Assembly: GCA_034696485.1 (NCBI GenBank)
Contig: JAQIWT010001235.1
Coordinates: 1 to 11,769, forward strand
Length of the DNA stretch: 11,769 nucleotides
DNA from: Isohypsibius dastychi
Lineage: Eukaryota > Tardigrada > Eutardigrada > Parachela > Isohypsibiidae
Direction of reading: 5' to 3'
Shown here: positions 1 to 8,432 of the stretch, one piece after another
How positions within the stretch are numbered: the stretch's first letter is position 1
Layout: every line of letters starts with the position of its first letter
Program-made: the position numbers and the translations under genes
The notes under the pieces: generated by a model
The model's database searches: none
What the model was told of the DNA's origin: nothing
The model's input: only the letters and a program-made list of their open reading frames with translations

Positions 1-2
1 CT

Positions 3-2362
3 CCTTTGATTACGACGAGGACGGCTTCTGTTTTGATGGACATATTTGTGGAATGCGGGTAATTACGGCGCACCAGTTAGCCCACTTGAAAATATCTCAT
101 TTCATTATCCTATTTCAGGCTGAACCGAGGATCGATTGCTTTCCTGCCGTTTTCGGAATGCCCGTCGTTTGAATGTGGGCTAGACGTTCTAAACGTTTGC
201 GAGAGTGAAGTATGACCCTAACTCTAAATTAAAAATTCGAGTATTTCACTTCCGGTTGCAGAATGAACATCTGGCATCTGTATTCAAGACCGCAGTTTCA
301 CACGGAAAAATTCGCCAAATCTGTATTAAAACGCGAAACCCATCGGTTGCGGTTGTTGCTCACACAGCGGATTTGGAGAGTGCCGCTGCTTCCGTGGTCG
401 AATCGGCAGCATTTTCCGGCGGCAAGTCGTCGTTTTCCATATCGAAAGTATTCGTCCAGGAATCGTGCTACGACAAATTTTTACCACTTCTGCAAAAAAA
501 GTTTCAATCCTTAAAACCAGGTCATTTCTTGGATCGAGCCGCTGCATATTGTTCGTGGATTAATGATGAACAATATAAAACAGCCGAGGAGCTGATCAAG
601 ATTAGTCAAGATGAAGGCGCCACGGTATACAGTATTTAAATCCAGGAAGTCGTTTCCGATCGTTATAGAATTTGTTGTTTCTTCCAGGTTCTTCAACAAT
701 TCAGCCCTTCAATTCCTGAAAAGAGTTCCTGCGAAAATATCACTAATATTTCCTATCCACTTGTATTGGCCACTGATATTGGGCTGCCGTCAAAATTATG
801 CACCGAACCGGTAATTTTCAATCAGGATGAACTGTCCAAAACTACGCCTGAATGAATTTATCTTTGTAGCTGTCATTTCCGTTCCTGGCCGTGTTCCCGT
901 TTAGAACCATCAAAGAAGCGATTTCGATGATGAACAATACCGGAAATAATTCCGCTGTTAGCGTCTGGACGGAGAATGTTTCGATATCGATGGAAATTGC
1001 TCGATTTGTCAAAGCGGAAACCGTCTGGATTAATTCGAGCCATCTTTTTGACGCGGCAATCACAACGGGCAGAAATGTAAAATCCTTATTTTTTGTCATG
1101 CAACTTGATAATGTCATTAGATCTATTTTTCAGGCTCAGCTTGATTACGTCAAATTAATGCCGCATGACAGAGAGCGGAGTCCATCTTCGTTGGAGAGTA
1201 TTCCAGACAGTATTCCAGAAGCGATTCGAAATAATTTGTAAGCACTCTTAACTATTTGATACATTTTGTGATACTGCAAAAATTTAACTTGGATTACTTT
1301 TTAGCGTTGATCGCACTTACAAACTTTATTACGGCGGTGGTCAAAAACGTCCCGACTCGGGAACATCAATCGCTGTCAAAGTGCCGAAAAAGGGTGTCAA
1401 TGCATTAACCGTTCATATTCCGGAAGGTGGACAAAAAGACATGAAAAACGCCATCGATGCTGCCGTTTCCGGTGCAGCTTTGTACGTCGAATTGTTTTTT
1501 GATTTTTTTCTCACATCTGTTATAACATGTCTTTATTTCCGTAGATGGGGAAAAGCTACGCCATTTAATCGAAGTCAAATTTTATTCTTCATAGCCGAAA
1601 ATCTCGGAGCTCGAGTTGAGGAATTTGTCCAGCGACTACTTCCGTTTCATAAAGGTCGCGAAGAGGCTCAGAAAGAAGTTCTGGGTGCCATCGAGCGGCT
1701 TTCATTTTGGGCTGGCGCTTGTAGCTACGTCGGCGGAGAAACTCATGTAAGTGGCTCCCAATCGATTTTCCGGAATTTTTCAAAACGTATTTTCAAGGTT
1801 CCTTCGCAATCCACATTCGTGAATTCATTATCCGAGCCAGTCGGCGTTATCGGGATAGCTGCACCAAGTAGCTCACCGTTGCTGAACTTGGTCACCTTGT
1901 TCGGCGCTGCGCTTGCGAGTGGCAACTCGGTTGTGTTGGTTCCTCATATTGATTCCGCCATCATCAGTTTGGAATTCTATCAAGTGAGTTTTTTCTAGTC
2001 GACACTAAAATTGAAATTTTGGTTAACCTTCTGCTGCAACTTCCGATTTGAATTTTTAGATCTTGGAAACTTCCGATGTTCCTCCCGGTGTAATCAACAT
2101 TATCACCGGAAATCAGGACGGTTTGGTCAAAGTGTTCGGTTTGCATGAAGAAGTTATAGCCGTTTGGGATTTTCGGGATGAAAGCGAATCGGCTGCCTGG
2201 ATTGCTCTGCAGACAGCTAGCTGCGGACGTTCGCTCCGTTTATGGCGCCAACCCAACACCAATTGGTTGCAACCTAATCCGAAACTTTGGAAACTTTTCG
2301 AGCACCATTCTTTGAAACGCAAAGCAGTTTGGATACCGACTGTCTTTTCTTTTGTCAACTGA
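3..2362 (+). CDS. ALDH16A1: ALDH16A1-like aldehyde dehydrogenase family protein, 3' part (5' end outside window)
   Basis: Ten exons give 603 codons in one consistent frame: 3-58, 119-209, 262-624, 688-810, 870-1076, 1134-1237, 1305-1481, 1545-1746, 1798-1983 and 2060-2362 (stop included). All nine introns are GT..AG and 51-76 nt long. ALDH16A1 is a two-domain ALDH superfamily member. Here the end of the first domain runs into a second ALDH-like domain (PEGGQKD, then EPVGVIGIAAP and ASGNSVVLVP). The last residues (KRKAVWIP) match the C-terminal ending I recall for the vertebrate protein. About 200 N-terminal residues should lie upstream. The usual active-site block F-x-x-G-x-x-C reads FSGGKSS, so the catalytic Cys is replaced by Ser (codon 430-432). 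The general-base region before it (ICIKTRNPS) lacks the usual ELGGKSP. The product is therefore probably not an active dehydrogenase. Family identity is strong; exact splice sites are inferred. Confidence 0.88.
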
Positions 2363-2403
2363 GGTTCTGTCACCCTAATTAATGGTTCGACAAATATTTT
2401 AAA

Positions 2404-3241
2404 TCAATTTTGACATTTGGTGATTTTCGTATGTCGCTGGAAATTTCGTGATTGTTAGTAAACAACAATTGCTTTTCAGCCCGCTCACTCTTCTCCCGTC
2501 GACCGGAGGCTTCTTATTCTTTAAGATCGCGCAGTAGGGATAAAACTGATCAACGCTTTGGTCCGTAGTCAAATATTCAACATTGCGGTAAAACTCAAAC
2601 CCGGTGGTGCATAACGTGACTGGTCCACATTCATGGCGATCTACTTGATGGCTTTTCTACCGTATTTTCCTTGTGAAATACCGGTGGTCAGTGCGGAAGT
2701 GCGGTCACTGTTTGAAAAACCTTACTGTGTTACAAGGTCCCTTGTTCCGCACGGGGACCCGGCAAAGTATCGACGTTGATGTAACGAATGTACAGCTCTC
2801 TGATTTTCTGTCCAAAGCGGTTTCCATTGCCAGAAGATTCCGCACAATCAACGTCCACTTTCATGACCCACATGAAAGCTGCGGAAAGCACAGCATGGGT
2901 TATGGTGATTGCCGCCGTGATGGTGAGCGAACTCAAGTGGAATCCGGGTAACCAGTACAGAATCTTTCCGTACCAACTGAAAGCAACACACACTCCAAAC
3001 AACAAGTGAGCTGCTGCAAGTAAGCGAAAAACAAGCAAGGCACGGGCCGCTGTTTTTGTCGTCCATGCACACAGAGCTGTTGCGGGGCGAATAGTGTCCC
3101 CGGATTTGTAAGGAAGACTGCCTGTAAGGAACATACCGCAGAAGCCATACAATGCCCCAACGAACATCGGCAATGCCACGAAAGGAAAAGCGACTTCGTC
3201 AGTGCTTGCGTATTCTTGGTGTTCGGTCGGAAGCTGGGCAA
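2404..3241 (-). CDS. Unidentified multi-pass membrane protein, split gene, 5' end unresolved
   Basis: The main exon reads from about 3241 (after a TTTCAG at 3242-3247) to a TAA at 2730. It encodes three strongly hydrophobic stretches: FVALPMFVGALYGFCGMFL, then ALLVFRLLAAAHLLFGVCVA, then a long one ending HAVLSAAFMWVMKV. They are separated by short loops and followed by a polar tail. A second stretch, 2656-2489, is open in one frame and contains CGPVTLCTTGFEFYRN. It leads to a very good 52-nt intron, 2488-2437 (GTGAGC donor, TACTAAC branch site, TTTCCAG acceptor), and a last short exon, 2436-2404, ending in TGA. The splice joining the first two parts lies somewhere in about 2657-2790 and could not be settled. 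No ATG precedes codon 3167-3165 in the main exon, so the start is either there or in an upstream exon. I recognise no family. G+C is higher than in the flanks. Confidence 0.5.
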
Positions 3242-3351
3242 CTGAAAGATATCGAAGGTTACAGGGTAGGTATGGAGCTGTTTGGTTTACTGAGAATGGA
3301 GAAGCTATGATACTAGGTAGAATTCGAAGAGCACGACCAAAACCACTGCTG

Positions 3352-3364
3352 TTACTTTTATAGA
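3352..3364 (-). promoter_or_regulatory. Possible TATA box for the minus-strand membrane protein gene
   Basis: The minus strand reads CTCTATAAAAGTAAC here, a close match to the TATAAA consensus, about 110-190 nt upstream of the hydrophobic exon. Its position is plausible for a promoter, but TATA-like strings are common in AT-rich DNA and no transcript start is visible. The assignment is an inference only. Confidence 0.25.
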
Positions 3365-3410
3365 GATACCGTACTGTACACTTGAGGTCACATTCGGATT
3401 TTCATCCGGA

Positions 3411-3467
3411 ATATTTGATTTTTGTCCCCCCACCCCAAGGGGGGGGGGGGGGACCTTGTATCGCACC
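3411..3467. repeat. C/G-run motif, copy 1, with a 14-G homopolymer
   Basis: On the plus strand this reads TTTGTCCCCCCACCCCAA, then a run of 14 G (3439-3452), then ACCTTGTATCGCAC. The same order of elements (AATATTTG, TTTGTCCCC, CCCCAAG, G run, ACCTT, then GCAC) recurs at 6056-6110. The two copies are about 2.6 kb apart in otherwise AT-rich DNA, which suggests fragments of one dispersed repeat family. The long G run may be slippage-prone, so its length could be unreliable. Confidence 0.5.
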
Positions 3468-3522
3468 TCGCAAAAAGTGGGTGATGGAACCCCATGGAGT
3501 AGTTTGGAAAAGTTCAAACTAG

Positions 3523-3803
3523 GAGTTCGAATGAAAAGAATCCATTCATCCTAGTTTTGACAAAGCGAAAAAGTAAAGTGTAGAAAACCCTTTCACAACG
3601 AGACAATTGAAGTTCAAACTTCATTCATAGTCGAATGAATGACCAATGAAAAGAATCTATTCATCGAACTTTTCCCTTTCAAGCATCTCCACTCACTCCA
3701 CTCATGCCTTTTGTAATTGGACGCCTTAGCCCTGTACAAGAAAACTAGAAGTTAGAAGTTCGAATGAAAAGAAACTACTCATGGTACTTTTGCCTTTCAT
3801 GCG
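3523..3803. repeat. Three diverged direct repeats around a GAATGAAAAGAA core
   Basis: Related segments occur at 3523-3551 (AGTTCGAATGAAAAGAATCC then ATTCATCC), 3646-3673 (AATGAAAAGAATCTATTCAT then CGAACTTT) and 3755-3800 (GAAGTTCGAATGAAAAGAAA then CTACTCATGGTACTTTT). Copies 2 and 3 are each followed by an ACTTTTsCCTTTCA-like stretch, so the shared unit is longer than the core. AGTTCAAAC also precedes the first two copies. The pattern looks like old tandem or nested insertion of one repeat. No target-site duplication or terminal inverted repeat was identified. Confidence 0.6.
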
Positions 3804-3824
3804 CGTAAGTAGGTCATGCCTTCC

Positions 3825-3928
3825 TTTGTAATTTCACTCATGCCCGGCAGGCCAGTTAATAATCAACGCGCGCACCTTTGTTATTTCACTCATGCCCTGC
3901 GGGCACGTTAATAATCAACGCGTGCTTC
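3825..3928. repeat. 52-bp tandem duplication
   Basis: Units 3825-3876 and 3877-3928 line up at a period of 52. Both read TTTG(T)TATTTCACTCATGCCC or a close variant, then a short variable C/G part (GGCAGGCCA versus TGCGGGCAC), then GTTAATAATCAACGCGyGC. Differences are concentrated in the middle. The last motif is echoed further on as GTAACAATCAACATG at about 4081 and 4293. Confidence 0.75.
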
Positions 3929-3934
3929 AACATT

Positions 3935-4355
3935 CAACTTTGTAAGTGAGAAATAAACTTGCCATAACAAATCGAATAACAATATACCCGAAAATGAAAT
4001 TTCAATCTGATATTAATTATAATTTCGCGCATTCAACAATTAACGTGATAACATTCTCATGAGTACGTTGAAAACAACGCGTAACAATCAACATGTTTAT
4101 TGCAAGCTGGGAATTCTTATTTGAACCGCAATCGAAAATTGTGAGTTTGTAGGTATTGTTAGTTTAAGTTAGTTCAACTTTGTTAGTTTAAGTGAGAAAT
4201 TTACTTGCCATAAACCAATTGATCTATCTTATATCAATTATCATTCCGTAATTAACATGATAATATTCGTATGAATACGTTGACAACAACCCGTAACAAT
4301 CAACATGTTTATTGCAAGTTGGAAATTATTATTCGAACTGCAGTTGTAAATAGCA
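3935..4355. repeat. Diverged tandem duplication of about 200 bp
   Basis: Segment 3935-4146 is repeated at 4175-4355 with substitutions and small indels. Shared landmarks in the same order are CAACTTTGT, AAGTGAGAAAT, ACTTGCCATAA, AATTAACrTGATAA, ATGArTACGTTGA, CGTAACAATCAACATGTTTA and TTGCAAGyTGGrAATT. Between the copies lies a smaller direct repeat, TGTTAGTTTAAGT, at 4157-4169 and 4181-4193. The block has no long ORF, so it is most likely non-coding repeat DNA. Whether it belongs to a mobile element cannot be told from one locus. Confidence 0.75.
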
Positions 4356-5490
4356 TTCGCAAAAAAGTTATTTTGAAAACAACGAAACAACGAATATGGG
4401 AATCCAGCTATATGATGTTATGGAACAAATTGTAAACAAAACGAACAATTTTTGATATTCATCATAGTCCCAGTACATAATACTTGTTCTACGCTACGCT
4501 ATAAATTTCAACCATTAAGCATCTTATTAACAAGATTCAACAATCCTCACAATTTGTTTCAGAATTTCCGGTGCTATCTGAAGTCGTTACAGGGCTCATG
4601 AACAATATACCACGAACTCCTGTGTCAGCTTTATCATCCTCTCCGGAATGTCTATAATTATTAATTAGTGAATAGATAATTATCAGGAGAACTGAAATTA
4701 ACTGGAGTATATTTTCAGTGTTTCTTATCGAGAAATTGCTTGGGTTTCATTTCAAGTCGCGTTGTATCACGTCTGATTTATAAATTTGGTAATCCATTAA
4801 TGATGAACAGAAAATATTATATCAGAATCCCATGAGACGTTCGGATTTTCTGCTCTACTTCAGAATTGAATGCCAATTCTGCGTATGGGTGATTTGAAAT
4901 TAAATTCGAATCAAAGCTCTTTATTCAAACCTCGTCTTAAAAATTGTTTCGAATAATAAACCTAAAAATATCTTTGTACAGATAAATTTTTCCTGACAAT
5001 TTTATGAGATCACAAAAATACGTTTTCAAGAAATCACCCTGTCAAATTAGTCAAATCACTCATTGGTTATTAATAACCAATTAATTTTTGATCTTTTTCG
5101 TTGACAAACAATATCGCCAACATATTCCAACACAAAATAAGTCTTGAGAAAGCAAGTTTATAAAAAAAATTGATTCCGTTGACCTTCCTATTCTAATACG
5201 CTATGTCTGTTGGAAAGAACGGCCTCAGCTGTCTGAATTATTTTATATAATTTGTAAACGATTTTTACATTGAACCATCGTATTTCTGCAAGAATAATTT
5301 TTGGTTAACCAACCAATTGACAAATATTGACGTTGATCAAAATTTGAAAAGAATTGTAACTGAGTAATTTAATTCATCATGTTTACAATCTTGACCACAG
5401 AATTGAAATAAATCTTTGATGGAATTCAACTTGAAAGTTAAGTAACAAGGCAACCGGATTTTTTAAACCTTATGGCGATTAGTCACAAAT
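4356..5490. other. AT-rich intergenic stretch with no supported feature
   Basis: About 1.1 kb of AT-rich DNA with frequent stops in all frames, no convincing splice-linked exons, no tRNA or rRNA signature and no strong repeat. It contains short palindromic pieces such as GGTTATTAATAACC (5064-5077). I see nothing here that can be annotated as a gene. Confidence 0.5.
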
Positions 5491-5760
5491 ATGGGATATT
5501 TCGTCGTTATAATTATGCTGATCTCCATACTTCGAAAATTGCTCACCAAGAATACGAATGCATACAACTCATTCCTTCGTCCTTGTAAACCCGGTTCGTT
5601 AAACTGTTTTTCTGAGGGCCATCATTCGTTTGCGGAATCGATAACAGAGCGATTCCTAGAATTCAAAAGTTCTCGTTTTCCGTATGAATTGAGTATCACC
5701 TATTCGACATCTTTTGTAATAAATGGGGTCTGGCTTACTTCAAAACTATTTCTATTGTGA
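5491..5760 (+). other. Doubtful 89-residue ORF
   Basis: An ATG at 5491 opens an 89-residue frame to a TGA at 5758-5760. The N-terminus is hydrophobic (MGYFVVIIMLISILRKLL), and the rest is Ser/Phe-rich with no motif I recognise. It is less AT-rich than its flanks, which is the only hint in its favour. It has no obvious splice partners and sits in repeat-rich intergenic DNA. It could be a single-exon small gene, a fragment of a decayed element, or chance. Confidence 0.15.
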
Positions 5761-5965
5761 ATATTCAGAATCAGTTTGAAGTTGATGAACAATGTAACAG
5801 TTGAATAATTGGCAGTCAATTATCAATTAACAATGATTGATTGAAAATTCGGTGTAATGAATTTATTATCAAATTGATAAATTCTACGAACATCTTTATC
5901 AATAATTCATCTCCTTTGAGGCAAACTCAATATTAAGCTATTGATTTTGATGTACAGTTGATAAG

Positions 5966-6427
5966 TCATAGAATTTCTTTCCTCTTGCTTCTTTTGCACC
6001 ATACCATTCGACAGATCACGTTCAGATCTATCAAACGATGTATAATTTGCAAATTTGTCCAAAATATTTGTCCCCTCCCCAAGTGGGGGGTACCTTTACC
6101 TTTGTGCACCCAACTCAACCGAATAACCATCACTTTGATGTGATGAACCGAAAATATAGTCGGAGACTGCCCTTTTTTCAAAAAAATGATTCCAAAAATC
6201 AATTCAAATGCAATCCTCAAAAAAGGTATAAACTTTGTTTTCTCTGTATTCAAAAGTTTAAAATTCAAGTTGAGAATTTGCGGCGGGGGGCGACAATCTT
6301 CCGAAGGCAGTTGGCGACACCCGACGCGTGTTAGAAGTGACCTTAGCTGCCGGAAAATGCTTGTCTTACTGTTACTTATATGGCTTTTTGCGCCATTAGC
6401 TGCTACTGTTAGGATTAAAAGTAACAA
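5966..6427 (-). other. Long open frame without an upstream ATG, possible repeat-element relic
   Basis: This is the longest open frame in the gene-poor gap, 153 codons on the minus strand, but the only start at its 5' end is TTG. The translation is low in acidic residues and shows no known domain. Part of it (GTPHLGRGQIF) is simply the translation of the C/G-run motif at 6056-6110. That motif also occurs at 3411-3467, so at least part of the frame is repeat-derived. A remnant of a mobile element is possible, and so is chance. Confidence 0.2.
6056..6110. repeat. C/G-run motif, copy 2
   Basis: The plus strand reads TGTCCAAAATATTTGTCCCC, then TCCCCAAGTGGGGGG, then TACCTTTACCTTTGTGCACC. The order of elements matches the copy at 3411-3467, with a shorter G run and a few substitutions. 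The CCCCAAGTGGGG core is nearly palindromic and could fold. Confidence 0.5.
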
Positions 6428-6438
6428 ACTGCGATAAT
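6358..6438 (+). other. Tiny ORF resembling a signal peptide
   Basis: An ATG at 6358 starts a 26-residue frame, MLVLLLLIWLFAPLAATVRI then KSNKLR. It has the shape of a secretory signal: a Leu-rich core followed by small residues that could form a cleavage site (PLAAT). A possible donor (AAAA|GTAACA) lies at 6420/6421 and a TTTCAG acceptor at about 6486. The reading frame behind that acceptor stops quickly, so I could not build a longer gene. It may be the first exon of an undetected secreted protein, a relic, or chance. Confidence 0.15.
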
Positions 6439-6785
6439 TTTACAAGCAAGTTCTCACCGACGCGTCCAGTGCAATGTTCAATTTCAGCCAGATACTCACC
6501 ATAGTCACCTCACGGGTAACATGAAAGACGGATAAGTTATTTTCTGCATACGTTTCAAACTTCGTATGCTTCATTCATTCTCCACGCCTAGCACGGCCAA
6601 GAGAATCCCTCATCAACGTGAGTCAATATTTGTAGGGTACCCTTTTCATTCCTTGTGGCTGGTTATGCGCACAACAGACTGGTGCAGTCTGCCTACGTCG
6701 ATGTATTATCGATTTGGATACATAGAATATTATCTATACAATAGAATATTATAGGATTTACAGTAAACATAAAACATAAAATAAT

Positions 6786-7040
6786 ATGGTAATTTATAGT
6801 ACTCGTTTATATGAGACGGGGTCTAACTCACTGATTTATTTTCCACCATGGCCAATTTATCGAGAGGACAAAGTACTGTACTATACCGGTACAGATTTGA
6901 TACTTTCTATAAAAGTACGTATTAATCATACAATTATAATAAACTATAGGGAGAGTTTTATCGGTACCAATTACAAACGAAAGCTGGAGGAGTCATTTTC
7001 AAAATTTAAAGAACAGGTTGTGCCAATAACAAAAGGTTGA
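6786..7040 (+). other. Unidentified 84-residue ORF, possible exon or relic
   Basis: The frame runs from an ATG at 6786 to a TGA at 7038-7040. The amino acid mix looks protein-like: a Tyr/Pro-rich start (YFPPWPIYRED), an NHT glycosylation-type site, and a charged end (KRKLEESFSKFKEQ). In-frame stops lie just upstream, and no consistent splice partner was found. Its 3' end overlaps the first of three GGTTGTG repeats. I recognise no family. It may be a fossil of a mobile element or a lone exon. Confidence 0.22.
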
Positions 7041-7120
7041 TCGACTTTTTAAATTACTATATTAATAAAGGGTTGTGGGAATAACACAAAGTTCTGTAAA
7101 AGGTTGTGGGAATAGTATTT
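7016..7120. repeat. Threefold GGTTGTGssAATA direct repeat
   Basis: Three copies occur at about 7017-7035 (GGTTGTGCCAATAACAAAA), 7071-7089 (GGTTGTGGGAATAACACAA) and 7102-7120 (GGTTGTGGGAATAGTATTT). The spacing is unequal (about 54 and 31 nt). The last two also share a preceding AAA(G/A)G. The first copy lies inside the end of the 6786-7040 frame; the others follow its stop. No function is evident. Confidence 0.55.
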
Positions 7121-7371
7121 GGGTTTAAATTGTTGTCCGATTAGCTTCTCTCCAAACTATATTGAGGCAATACTTATAATTATATGTTATGATAATATAT
7201 TAACTATGGTATATGAGTAATTACAGAAAAAATAATAATTCCATTCTGGAATATTTTAGAAAACTTCTCATGCCTTTTTTGGGTGCATAGCACCACTGCC
7301 GAATTCAATACTCCCGAAAAATGACCACTGTACTCGATCAACGAAAACTTTACCAGTGGAAATGGGCTATT

Positions 7372-8142
<771 letters not shown>

Positions 8143-8432
8143 TCTGAATTATCCTTTTATAATCACAACACAGAAGAAGAGGAGAAAACGAGAAGAACTG
8201 ATGACTGAATTCAATGAATCTTGAGTTTCACGAGTTTGAAATTTCACACACCGTATGCCAGGGTTCACGTTCGTTTTGACTCAGATCGTCAGCCCCAGGT
8301 TTGTTTACAAACATGACATCGTCTTTATTCTCTTCTTCATTTTCAAGTCTGTCTTGCTTTCTTCGCGTTCATATCATAGTTAGCCGTCGTCGATTTTCTC
8401 ACTTTGCTGCGGATTGTTTCTGCCTGTTTATC
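8143..8432. promoter_or_regulatory. Divergent promoter region between RPS15 and ALKBH6
   Basis: Only 290 nt separate the two start codons, which point away from each other, so both promoters must lie here or overlap neighbouring exons. On the minus strand, 8197-8172 is a long pyrimidine tract (GTTCTTCTCGTTTTCTCCTC continuing TTCTTCTG), as expected for the 5' terminal oligopyrimidine tract of a ribosomal protein mRNA. On the plus strand, 8325-8400 is also pyrimidine-rich. A near-palindrome, GTTTGTTTACAAAC, lies at 8299-8312. Shared control is an inference from the arrangement. Confidence 0.6.

Noticed and set aside
2673-3009. Plus-strand ORFs of 92 and 73 codons over the membrane protein gene
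   Set aside because: They lie opposite a longer minus-strand frame with clear hydrophobic helices and a good intron. Their own translations show no domain or sensible composition, so they are treated as shadows.
3305-3517. Minus-strand 70-codon ORF with a poly-Pro stretch, possible 5' exon of the membrane protein gene
   Set aside because: The PPPP comes from the 14-G homopolymer in a repeat motif, and no donor/acceptor pair joins it cleanly to the hydrophobic exon.
3523-3800. GTTCGAATG strings resembling a tRNA B box (tRNA or tRNA-derived SINE)
   Set aside because: No matching A box, cloverleaf or Pol III terminator was found at the right spacing.
6358-7040. A spliced secreted-protein gene joining the signal-like ORF at 6358 to the ORF at 6786
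   Set aside because: The available donor and acceptors give mismatched phases or immediate stops, so the join could not be supported.
7282-7294. Short hairpin GGTGC-ATA-GCACC downstream of RPS15
   Set aside because: A 5-bp stem is expected often by chance, and no histone-like 3' processing context is present.
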